Assembly (NCBI RefSeq): GCF_000158955.1
Contig: NZ_GG657757.1
Coordinates: 3,001,190 to 3,053,664, forward strand
Length of the DNA: 52,475 bases
Direction: 5' to 3'
Source: Streptomyces viridochromogenes DSM 40736
GTDB lineage: Bacteria > Actinomycetota > Actinomycetes > Streptomycetales > Streptomycetaceae
The notes beneath the pieces were generated by a model. That model was not told the origin of the DNA. It made no database searches and saw nothing but the letters and a program-made list of their open reading frames with translations. The position numbers were made by a program, and so were the translations under genes. Positions 42,847 through 50,135 of this stretch are shown here, piece by piece. Position 1 is the first letter of the stretch, and each line of letters starts with the position of its first letter.

Positions 42847-45435
42847 GTGCCTGGCACAAACCTGACCCGCGAGGAGGCGCAGCAGCGGGCGAAGCTGCTC
42901 GCCGTTGACTCGTACGAGATCGAACTCGACCTCTCCGGCGCGCAGGAGGGCGGCACCTACCGGTCCGTGACCACGGTGCGCTTCGACGTCACGGCGGAGG
43001 CCGGCGCCGAGAACGGGGCGGAGTCGTTCATCGACCTGGTGGCCCCGGCGGTGCACGAGGTGACCCTGAACGGGGACTCCCTCGACCCCGCCGAGATCTT
43101 CGCGGACTCCCGGATCGCCCTGCGCGGCCTGCTCCAGGGCCGCAACATCCTGCGGGTGGTCGCCGACTGCGCCTACACCAACACCGGTGAGGGCCTGCAC
43201 CGTTTCGTCGACCCGGTCGACGACCAGGCGTACCTCTACACCCAGTTCGAGGTGCCGGACGCCCGCCGGGTGTTCGCGAGCTTCGAGCAGCCGGACCTCA
43301 AGGCGACCTTCCAGTTCACCGTGAAGGCGCCGGAGGGCTGGACCGTCGTCTCCAACTCGCCCACCCCGGAGCCCCAGGACAACGTCTGGGTCTTCGAGCC
43401 GACGCCGCGCATCTCGTCGTACATCACGGCGCTGATCGTCGGCCCGTACCACTCGGTGCACAGCGTGTACGAGAAGGACGGCCAGTCCGTCCCGCTCGGC
43501 ATCTACTGCCGTCCCTCGCTCGCGGAGTACCTCGACTCGGACGCCATCTTCGAGGTGACCCGGCAGGGCTTCGAGTGGTTCCAGGAGAAGTTCGACTACA
43601 CGTACCCGTTCAAGAAGTACGACCAGCTGTTCGTGCCGGAGTTCAACGCGGGCGCGATGGAGAACGCGGGCGCGGTGACCATCCGCGACCAGTACGTGTT
43701 CCGGTCGAAGGTGACGGACGCGGCGTACGAGGTGCGCGCGGAGACCATCCTGCACGAGCTGGCCCACATGTGGTTCGGCGACCTCGTGACCATGGAGTGG
43801 TGGAACGACCTGTGGCTGAACGAGTCGTTCGCCACGTACACCTCGATCGCCTGCCAGGCGCACGCGCCGGGGAGCCGGTGGCCGCACGCGTGGACCACCT
43901 TCGCCAACTCCATGAAGACCTGGGCGTACCGGCAGGACCAGCTGCCGTCCACCCATCCGATCATGGCGGAGATCCGGGACCTGGACGACGTCCTGGTCAA
44001 CTTCGACGGCATCACGTACGCCAAGGGCGCCAGCGTCCTGAAGCAGCTCGTCGCCTATGTCGGCATGGACGAGTTCTTCCGGGGCGTGCAGGCCTACTTC
44101 AAGCGCCACGCCTACGGCAACACACGGCTGTCCGACCTGCTGGGCGCGCTGGAGGAGACCTCCGGGCGCGATCTGAAGACGTGGTCGGAGAAGTGGCTGC
44201 AGACGGCCGGCATCAACGTGCTGCGCCCGGAGATCGAGACGGACGCGGACGGTGTCATCACCTCCTTCGGCATCCGTCAGGAGGCCCCGGCCCTGCCCGC
44301 CGGCGCCAAGGGCGAGCCGACGCTGCGGCCGCACCGCATCGCCGTGGGCCTGTACGAACTCGACGACGCGAGCGGCAAGGTGGTCCGCCGGGAGCGTGTC
44401 GAGCTGGACGTGGACGGCGAGCTGACCGCCGTGCCGCAGCTGGTGGGCAGGCCCCGCCCGGCCGTGGTCCTGCTCAACGACGACGACCTGTCGTACGCGA
44501 AGGTCCGCCTGGACGAGCAGTCCCTGGCCTTCGTGACGGAGCACCTGGGCGACTTCGAGTGGTCCCTGCCCCGCGCCCTGTGCTGGGCGTCGGCCTGGGA
44601 CATGACGCGCGACGCCGAGCTCGCGACCCGCGACTACCTGTCCCTGGTGCTCTCGGGCATCGGCAAGGAGTCCGACATCGGTGTCGTGCAGTCGCTGCAC
44701 CGCCAGGTGAAGCTGGCGATCGACCTGTACGCCGACCCGGCCGCCCGGGAGGCGCTGCTGGCCCGCTGGACGGACGCGACGCTGGCCCACCTGCGGGCGG
44801 CGGCGCCGGGCGGCGACCACCAGCTGGCGTGGGCGCGCGCGTTCGCCGCGACGGCCCGCACGCCCGAGCAGCTGGACGTGCTGGACGCGCTGCTGGACGG
44901 CTCGCAGACCATCGAGGGTCTGGTCGTCGACACGGAGCTGCGGTGGTCGTTCGTGCAGCGACTCGCCGCGGTCGGCCGGTTCGACGAGGCGGAGATCGCG
45001 GGCGAGTACGAGCGTGACCGGACGGCCGCCGGTGAGCGTCACGCCGCCACGGCCCGCGCGGCCCGTCCGACCCCGGAGGCCAAGGCGGAGGCGTGGGCGT
45101 CGGTCGTCGACTCCGACAAGCTCCCGAACGCCGTGCAGCAGGCCGTGATCGGCGGCTTCGTCCAGACCGACCAGCGTGAGCTGCTCGCCCCGTACACGGA
45201 CCGGTACTTCGAAGTGGTCAAGGACATCTGGGAGTCCCGCTCCCACGAGATGGCCCAGCAGATCGCCGTCGGCCTCTACCCGACGATCCAGGTCTCGCAG
45301 GAGACCCTGGACAAGACGGACGCCTGGCTGAGCTCGGCCGAGCCGAACGCGGCCCTGCGGCGGCTGGTCTCGGAGTCCCGGGCGGGCGTGGAGCGCGCCC
45401 TGCGGGCCCAGCGGGCGGACGCGGCTGCGGAGTAG
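42847..45435 (+). CDS. pepN: Aminopeptidase N, M1 zinc metallopeptidase, copy 2
   Basis: An 862-aa aminopeptidase with GAMEN at about residue 269 and the zinc motif HELAHMWFGDLVTMEWWND with Glu in LNESF from about 303. The GTG start (VPGTNLTREEAQQRAKLL) has GAGGAG upstream. It removes N-terminal residues in the cytoplasm; with a full M1 catalytic domain and the complete C-terminal helical domain it should be active. It is the more canonical of the two copies (GAMENAG as in most PepN; copy 1 has GAMENPG). A terminator follows. Confidence 0.96.
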   Translation: MPGTNLTREEAQQRAKLLAVDSYEIELDLSGAQEGGTYRSVTTVRFDVTAEAGAENGAESFIDLVAPAVHEVTLNGDSLDPAEIFADSRIALRGLLQGRNILRVVADCAYTNTGEGLHRFVDPVDDQAYLYTQFEVPDARRVFASFEQPDLKATFQFTVKAPEGWTVVSNSPTPEPQDNVWVFEPTPRISSYITALIVGPYHSVHSVYEKDGQSVPLGIYCRPSLAEYLDSDAIFEVTRQGFEWFQEKFDYTYPFKKYDQLFVPEFNAGAMENAGAVTIRDQYVFRSKVTDAAYEVRAETILHELAHMWFGDLVTMEWWNDLWLNESFATYTSIACQAHAPGSRWPHAWTTFANSMKTWAYRQDQLPSTHPIMAEIRDLDDVLVNFDGITYAKGASVLKQLVAYVGMDEFFRGVQAYFKRHAYGNTRLSDLLGALEETSGRDLKTWSEKWLQTAGINVLRPEIETDADGVITSFGIRQEAPALPAGAKGEPTLRPHRIAVGLYELDDASGKVVRRERVELDVDGELTAVPQLVGRPRPAVVLLNDDDLSYAKVRLDEQSLAFVTEHLGDFEWSLPRALCWASAWDMTRDAELATRDYLSLVLSGIGKESDIGVVQSLHRQVKLAIDLYADPAAREALLARWTDATLAHLRAAAPGGDHQLAWARAFAATARTPEQLDVLDALLDGSQTIEGLVVDTELRWSFVQRLAAVGRFDEAEIAGEYERDRTAAGERHAATARAARPTPEAKAEAWASVVDSDKLPNAVQQAVIGGFVQTDQRELLAPYTDRYFEVVKDIWESRSHEMAQQIAVGLYPTIQVSQETLDKTDAWLSSAEPNAALRRLVSESRAGVERALRAQRADAAAE

Positions 45436-45454
45436 CCGACCGCACGCTCATGAA

Positions 45455-45483
45455 GGGGCGCCCGGCGACTTGCCGGGCGCCCC
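45455..45483. terminator. Terminator after pepN-2
   Basis: A perfect 12-bp stem GGGGCGCCCGGC / GCCGGGCGCCCC with loop GACTT, followed by TATCCTTTGTCTCC. It separates convergent pepN-2 and the EamA gene. Confidence 0.9.
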
Positions 45484-45554
45484 TATCCTTTGTCTCCTGT
45501 CCTTTGTCCCCTGTCCTTGTCCTTGCCCTTCGGCGGTCGGTGTTCTCGGGGGGG

Positions 45555-46490
45555 CTACCGTCGCGGTGCGGTGTCCGTCAGGTCCGTCGCACGGTCGAGG
45601 GGGTTCCTTCGGGTGAACCTGACGACGCGTGCCTCCCGAGTCGTGAACTGTCCCGCCACCGTCGCCCCGAACGCCAGTCCCATGCCCACCAGTTGCACGG
45701 GCGTGAGCGCCTGGCCGAGCGCCGCCCAGCCGACGACGGCCGCGGTGAGCGGGGAGAGCGGGCCGAGGAAGGTGACCTGGGTGGCGGTGAGGCGGCCGAT
45801 GCCGCGGAACCACAGCCAGTAGGCGACCGCCGTGTTCGCGACGGCGAGGTAGAGGTAACCGCCGGCCGCCCGGGCGTCCAGGGCCGGTGGCGCGCCCTCG
45901 ACGAGGAGGGCGAGGGGCGCGATGAGCAGGCCGCCGGCGGTCAGCTGCCAGCCGGTGAGGGCCAGCGGGCCGACGCCCTCGGGCCTGCCCCACCGCTGGG
46001 TGAGCACGGTGCCGGTCGACATCGACGCGGTGGCCGCGACGGCCGCCAGCACACCGAGCGCGTCGAGCGCCCCGGCCGCCCGCAGGACGACGAGGCTGAC
46101 GCCGAACGCGGCCACGGCCCCGGTGAGCAGGGTGCGCCGGGTCGGCCGCTGCCCGAGCAGCAGCGCCGAGAGGCCGGCGACGAACAGCGGCCCGGCCGAG
46201 CCGACGACCGCCGCCATGCCGCCGGGCAGGCGGTACGCGGAGAGGAACAGCAGCGGGAAGAAGGCGCCGATGTTCAGCGCGCCGAGCACCGCCGCCTTCC
46301 ACCACCAGGCACCGCGTGGCAGCACCCGGCTCAGGGCGAGCAGCAGCAGACCGGCGGGCAGCGCGCGCATCAGCCCGGTGAACAGGGGGCGGTCGGCCGG
46401 GAGGAACTCGGTGGTGAGCGCGTAGGTCGTGCCCCAGGAGACGGGGGCGAGGGCGGTGAGGGCGATGAGAGCCGGGCGGGAGACGGCCAT
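45555..46490 (-). CDS. EamA/DMT-family transporter
   Basis: A 311-aa protein of about ten membrane helices with the two EamA repeats (residues about 8-140 and 150-285). Typical lines are APVSWGTTYALTTEFLPADRPL and VANTAVAYWLWFRGIGRLTATQVTFLGPLSPLTA. Family members export amino acids or other small metabolites; the substrate is unknown. ATG 46490 has GAAGG eight bases upstream, while the GTG at 46499 has none. It is divergent from a MarR regulator and shares a strong palindromic operator with it, so it is very likely the regulated target. Confidence 0.87.
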   Translation of the reverse strand: MAVSRPALIALTALAPVSWGTTYALTTEFLPADRPLFTGLMRALPAGLLLLALSRVLPRGAWWWKAAVLGALNIGAFFPLLFLSAYRLPGGMAAVVGSAGPLFVAGLSALLLGQRPTRRTLLTGAVAAFGVSLVVLRAAGALDALGVLAAVAATASMSTGTVLTQRWGRPEGVGPLALTGWQLTAGGLLIAPLALLVEGAPPALDARAAGGYLYLAVANTAVAYWLWFRGIGRLTATQVTFLGPLSPLTAAVVGWAALGQALTPVQLVGMGLAFGATVAGQFTTREARVVRFTRRNPLDRATDLTDTAPRR

Positions 46491-46520
46491 GGGAGACACC
46501 CTTCAAAGTAGGTCGGCAGA

Positions 46521-46562
46521 AAGTAGCTTAGCGCTAAGCAACTTTCCGTCAAGCTACTTTCT
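46521..46562. promoter_or_regulatory. MarR-type operator between EamA and marR-like genes
   Basis: GCTTAGCGCTAAGC (46526-46539) is a perfect 14-bp palindrome. It extends to 24 bp (46521-46544, AAGT...ACTT ends) with a single mismatched pair. A second half-site AAGCTACTTTCT (46551-46562) is the exact reverse complement of 46518-46529. The cluster sits 28 bases from the EamA start and 35 from the regulator start. Confidence 0.8.
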
Positions 46563-46596
46563 TGCGGGTGACCAAGTGGGGCTGGATACTCGGGGC

Positions 46597-47130
46597 ATGA
46601 GCGAGAGCCGTGAGCAGCGCAGGGACACCGTCGACCAACGCAGGGATCCCGTCGACGCGATCATCGACCAGTGGGCGGCGGTACGGCCCGAGCTCGACAC
46701 CCGGGCGATGGAGGTCTTCGGCCGGATCCACCGGCTCTCCCGGGCCATCGGGAGCCGCCTGGAGCACACGTACGGGCGGTTCGGAATCGCCACGGGCGAG
46801 TTCGACGTGCTGGCGACCCTGCGCCGCTCGGGCGAGCCCTACACGCTCTCGCCCCGACGGCTGTCGGAGACGCTCATGCTGACCACGGGCGGGATGACCG
46901 GGCGGCTGGACAAGCTGGAGCGGGCCGGGCTCCTGCGCCGCTCCCCCGACCCGCACGACCGGCGGGGCCTTCAGGTGACGCTCACCGAGGAGGGACTGCG
47001 CGTCATCGACGGGGCGGTGGTCGCCGGTCTGGCCGTCCAGACGGAGGCGCTGTCCGCCCTTGAGGGGGAGCGGCCCGGGGAGTTGGCCGACCTGCTGCGG
47101 GATCTGCTGGCGGGGACGGAGCGGCTCTGA
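46597..47130 (+). CDS. MarR-family transcriptional regulator
   Basis: A 177-aa regulator. The winged helix-turn-helix spans about residues 60-120: FDVLATLRRSGEPYTLSPRRL, SETLMLTTGGMTGRLDKLERAGLLRR and the wing DPHDRRGLQVTLTEEG. The Asp-x-Arg-Asp-like wing is conserved. Start ATG 46597 is set by the helical start MSESREQRRDTVDQRRD; the open frame back to 46429 passes through the operator. It probably represses itself and the divergent EamA transporter until it binds a ligand. Confidence 0.9.
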   Translation: MSESREQRRDTVDQRRDPVDAIIDQWAAVRPELDTRAMEVFGRIHRLSRAIGSRLEHTYGRFGIATGEFDVLATLRRSGEPYTLSPRRLSETLMLTTGGMTGRLDKLERAGLLRRSPDPHDRRGLQVTLTEEGLRVIDGAVVAGLAVQTEALSALEGERPGELADLLRDLLAGTERL

Positions 47131-47136
47131 AACACC

Positions 47137-47171
47137 GAGGGCGCCGCCGCGGTGACCGCGACGACGCCCTC
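47137..47171. terminator. Bidirectional hairpin
   Basis: GAGGGCG / CGCCCTC encloses an inner CGCGG-TGA-CCGCG stem, six bases after the MarR stop, between convergent genes. Confidence 0.75.
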
Positions 47172-47186
47172 GAAGAGGAACGCTGG

Positions 47187-47474
47187 TCAGGCCTTGACGT
47201 CAGCCTGCGCTCCGGCCTTGGTCGTGATGTTGGAGCTGGTCGGGTCCTTCTTCTTGTGCGACTTGTCGCCGACCATCACCAGACCGGCGATGACCAGGTA
47301 CAGCACGATCGGCAGAAAGACGAAGAGGCCCAGCGTCTCGATGACGCTCAGGCCCGTACCGGGGTCGTCACCGTCGTCGCGCGTGAGCGCGGAGGCGGGC
47401 GACGACAGGAGCAGCATCATCAGCGTCGTACCGGCTGCCAGGGCGCCGGCGCGCAGGGCGTTCTTCTTGTCCAC
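47187..47474 (-). CDS. Small conserved-looking membrane protein
   Basis: A 95-aa protein with an N-terminal signal-like helix (ALAAGTTLMMLLLSSPASA, about 10-29), a short acidic loop (TRDDGDDPGTGL), one membrane helix (LFVFLPIVLYLVIAGLVMVG, about 50-69) and a basic cytoplasmic tail (DKSHKKKD). GTG 47474 is chosen because the signal helix follows at once; no good Shine-Dalgarno sequence is visible. It is downstream of malQ on the same strand, separated by 74 bases. I recall similar small proteins in other Streptomyces but know no function. Confidence 0.75.
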   Translation of the reverse strand: MDKKNALRAGALAAGTTLMMLLLSSPASALTRDDGDDPGTGLSVIETLGLFVFLPIVLYLVIAGLVMVGDKSHKKKDPTSSNITTKAGAQADVKA

Positions 47475-47548
47475 GGTGCCAAAAATATCCAACGCCGTGT
47501 GGGGACGCGCGTCCGGGGTGCCGTAAGGAGTCCGGCGAAGCCCTCGCC

Positions 47549-49633
47549 TCACGCGCCGCCGTCCCTGAGCACACCCATCAGCGCGTACAGCCGCGACGAT
47601 GCCGCCAGGTCCTCCAGCGTCACGGGACGTCCCTGCGCGTCCGCGATCGGCAGGCGCCAGTTCGGGTACTGGTCCCACGTGCCCGGGAGGTTCTGCGGGC
47701 GGCGGTCGCCCACCCCGTCCGGGAGCCAGACGCCGATCATGCGGGCCGGGGTGCGGAGCAGGAAGCGGTGGACGGCCTGGATCTCCGCCTCCTCCGAGGA
47801 CGGGTCGGTGCCGCCTGTGCCGCCGTCCAGCAGACCGAGGCTGTTGAGCAGGGCCAGCCACTCCCCCGTGTCGGCGGCGGCCTCGGCGCGCTCCTCCGCC
47901 AGGGGGCGGGTCAGCAGGCCGAGGCGGTCGCGGAGTTCGACGTGCTCGCCGGTGAGGCGGGCGGCCGTGGAGGGCAGGTCGTGGGTGGTGGCGGTGGCCA
48001 GGCAGTCGGAGCGCCAGCTGCCGGGGGGCAGGGGGCGGCCGTCGCCCTCCCAGTCGCGTTCGAACCACAGCACGGACGTGCCGAGCACTCCGCGTTCGCG
48101 CAGCTTTTCGCGGACGCCGGGTTCGACGGTGCCCAGGTCCTCGCCGATCACCAGGGCCCCGGCCCGGGAGGCCTCCAGGACGAGGACCGCGAGCATGGCC
48201 TCGGCGTCGTAGCGGACGTAGGTGCCCTCCGTGGGCGGATGCCCCTCGGGGACCCACCACAGGCGGAACAGGCCCATGACGTGGTCGATGCGCAGGGCTC
48301 CGGCGTAGCGGAACAGGGCGCGGAGCAGTTCGCGGAACGGGGCGTAGCCCGAGGCGGCCAGGCGGTCGGGGCGCCAGGGCGGCAGGCCCCAGTCCTGGCC
48401 GCGTGCGTTGAAGGCGTCCGGTGGGGCGCCCACCGACATCCCGGCGGCGAAGTACTCCTGTTGCGCCCAGGCGTCGGCGCCGCCGGGGTGCACGCCGACC
48501 GCGAGGTCGTGCACGATCCCGACCCGCATCCCGGCCTCGCGGCCCGCGCGCTGCGCGGCGGTCAGCTGGGTGTCGGTGAGCCAGGCGAGCCGCGTCCAGA
48601 AGTCGACCCGGTCCATGAGGCCGGACCGGGCACGGGCGACGTCGGGCGAGCGGGGGTCACGCAGACCGGTCGGCCAGCGGTGCCAGTCCGAGCCGTGCAC
48701 CTCGGCGAGCGCGCACCAGGTGGCGTGGTCCTCCAGGGCCTGGCCCTGCCCGGCGAGGAAGTCGCAGTAGGCGGCGCGCCTGCCGGGGCCGAGCGGCACC
48801 TCGCACAGCAGCTCCAGCGCCTCCCGCTTGAGTTTCCACACGGCGTCCCGGTCGATCAGCGCGCCCTCCTCCAGCACCGCCTCACGCAGCCGGCCGGCCC
48901 CCTCCCGCAGGGCGTGCAGCCGCTCGTGGTCCTCGACGTAGGCGTATTCGGGGATCTCCTCGATCCGCAGGTGCACGGGGTCGGGGAAGCGGCGTGAGGA
49001 GGGGCGGTACGGGGAGGGATCGGTGGGCGCGCCGGGCACGGCGGCGTGCAGCGGGTTGACCTGGACGAACCCGGCGCCGAGCGACCTCCCGGCCCAGCCG
49101 GCCAGCTCCGCGAGGTCGCCGAGGTCGCCCATGCCCCAGGAACGGCGGGACAGGAGGGAGTACAGCTGGACGAGGAGTCCGTGCGAGCGGGCGGTGGCGG
49201 CGGGCAGACGGGGCGGGGCGACGATCAGGTGGGCGGTGGCCGTGCGGCCGTCGGGGGCGGTGGCGGTCAGGCGGTGGACGCCCGGCGGGAGCCGCTCGGC
49301 GGAGGTGTGTGTCTCGCCCTGCTCGGTGTCGACGCGCAGCCGGGTGCCGTCGGGGAGCGCGGCCAGGGCGGCCGGGGGGCCGGAGCCCCAGCCGACCACC
49401 GTGGGCGGCAGCAGTCGTGCGCCCAGTTCCCGCTCCCGGGCGGCGAGCGCGGCGCGGACGGCGCCGGGCGTGCTCGCGTCCACACCGAGAGCGGCGAGGG
49501 TGAGGGTGACCGCGGTGGCCGAGGCCGGGACCGAACGGTCCGGGGAGGGACTGTAGGAAGTGGCGACGCCGTACAGGTCGGCGAGGCGGGACAGGTCCTC
49601 AAAGGGCGGTTCGGCCGGCCCGGATGCGGTCAT
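47549..49633 (-). CDS. malQ: 4-alpha-glucanotransferase (GH77 amylomaltase)
   Basis: A 694-aa enzyme that transfers alpha-1,4-glucan segments, acting in maltodextrin and glycogen metabolism. After an actinobacterial N-terminal extension (about 1-140) the GH77 barrel shows PDAFNARGQDWGLPPW, the nucleophile Asp in GALRIDHVMGLFRLWW, the acid/base Glu in GEDLGTVEP and THDLPS. ATG 49633 has AGGGGG upstream. It follows a small repeat-rich ORF by nine bases and is very likely co-transcribed with it. Length is normal for actinobacterial MalQ. Confidence 0.95.
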   Translation of the reverse strand: MTASGPAEPPFEDLSRLADLYGVATSYSPSPDRSVPASATAVTLTLAALGVDASTPGAVRAALAARERELGARLLPPTVVGWGSGPPAALAALPDGTRLRVDTEQGETHTSAERLPPGVHRLTATAPDGRTATAHLIVAPPRLPAATARSHGLLVQLYSLLSRRSWGMGDLGDLAELAGWAGRSLGAGFVQVNPLHAAVPGAPTDPSPYRPSSRRFPDPVHLRIEEIPEYAYVEDHERLHALREGAGRLREAVLEEGALIDRDAVWKLKREALELLCEVPLGPGRRAAYCDFLAGQGQALEDHATWCALAEVHGSDWHRWPTGLRDPRSPDVARARSGLMDRVDFWTRLAWLTDTQLTAAQRAGREAGMRVGIVHDLAVGVHPGGADAWAQQEYFAAGMSVGAPPDAFNARGQDWGLPPWRPDRLAASGYAPFRELLRALFRYAGALRIDHVMGLFRLWWVPEGHPPTEGTYVRYDAEAMLAVLVLEASRAGALVIGEDLGTVEPGVREKLRERGVLGTSVLWFERDWEGDGRPLPPGSWRSDCLATATTHDLPSTAARLTGEHVELRDRLGLLTRPLAEERAEAAADTGEWLALLNSLGLLDGGTGGTDPSSEEAEIQAVHRFLLRTPARMIGVWLPDGVGDRRPQNLPGTWDQYPNWRLPIADAQGRPVTLEDLAASSRLYALMGVLRDGGA

Positions 49634-49642
49634 CCAGGCCCC

Positions 49643-49912
49643 CTAGGACCTCATGTAGTCCGGGACGAAGGCGGAGGGCTCGCTGGTCAGGGGGGCGAAT
49701 TCGGCGAGCGGCGGTTCACTGGTGAGGGGCTCGGCGTCGGGCAGCGGGGGCTCGCTGGTCAGCGGGGGCTCGGCGCAGGTGCTCTCGGCGCTGAAGACGC
49801 AGTAGTGCGGGTCGTCGTAGCGGGGATCGTCGTAGTGCGGGTCGAGGTCGGCGGACGTGTCCGCCACGGGTTTGGACGGGGCCGGGAGCGGAAGGAAAGT
49901 CATCGCAGCCAC
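49643..49912 (-). CDS. Small repeat-rich ORF in the malQ operon
   Basis: An 89-aa protein of unknown family. After the hydrophobic-starting MAAMTFLPLPAPSKPV come DPHYDDPRYDDPHYCVF (three D-D-P-x-Y-like units) and then three LTSEP repeats within Pro/Glu-rich spacers, ending SAFVPDYMRS. There is no signal peptide by eye and two cysteines. The GTG at 49912 has a very strong AAGGAGG five bases upstream, and malQ follows after nine bases, so it is probably translated. It could be a modified-peptide precursor, a scaffold or a regulatory peptide; I make no call. Confidence 0.7.
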   Translation of the reverse strand: MAAMTFLPLPAPSKPVADTSADLDPHYDDPRYDDPHYCVFSAESTCAEPPLTSEPPLPDAEPLTSEPPLAEFAPLTSEPSAFVPDYMRS

Positions 49913-50135
49913 GGGGGCCTCCTTGCCTGGTTCATCGTTCGACGGGTTATCGCAGCCCTACCCAGTCGAGGCGAGGACAGACGCCCCAGGCCGAACATCG
50001 TGCTTCTGTTCACATTCCACTCCCCTCCACTTCCTCCAGAATCCGACAAATCGGCCACACCGGCCACTCCCGTTGACACTTTCACCGACGGGTGGTGGGC
50101 TCGTTCTCCCGGTCGAACACATCAGGAGGGGGCCT

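Noticed and set aside
49643..49912. A lanthipeptide or lasso precursor
   Set aside because: No modification enzyme, transporter or protease gene is nearby and the core has too few Cys and no recognisable leader; kept only as an unexplained ORF.
50073..50078. TTGACA before the GH84 gene as a -35 promoter element
   Set aside because: No acceptable -10 box at 16-19 bases downstream; the hexamer alone is not enough.
49913..50135. A DasR site (TGGTCTAGACCA-like) controlling the GH84 hexosaminidase
   Set aside because: Only fragments such as CGGCCA occur; no pair of half-sites with the right symmetry is present.
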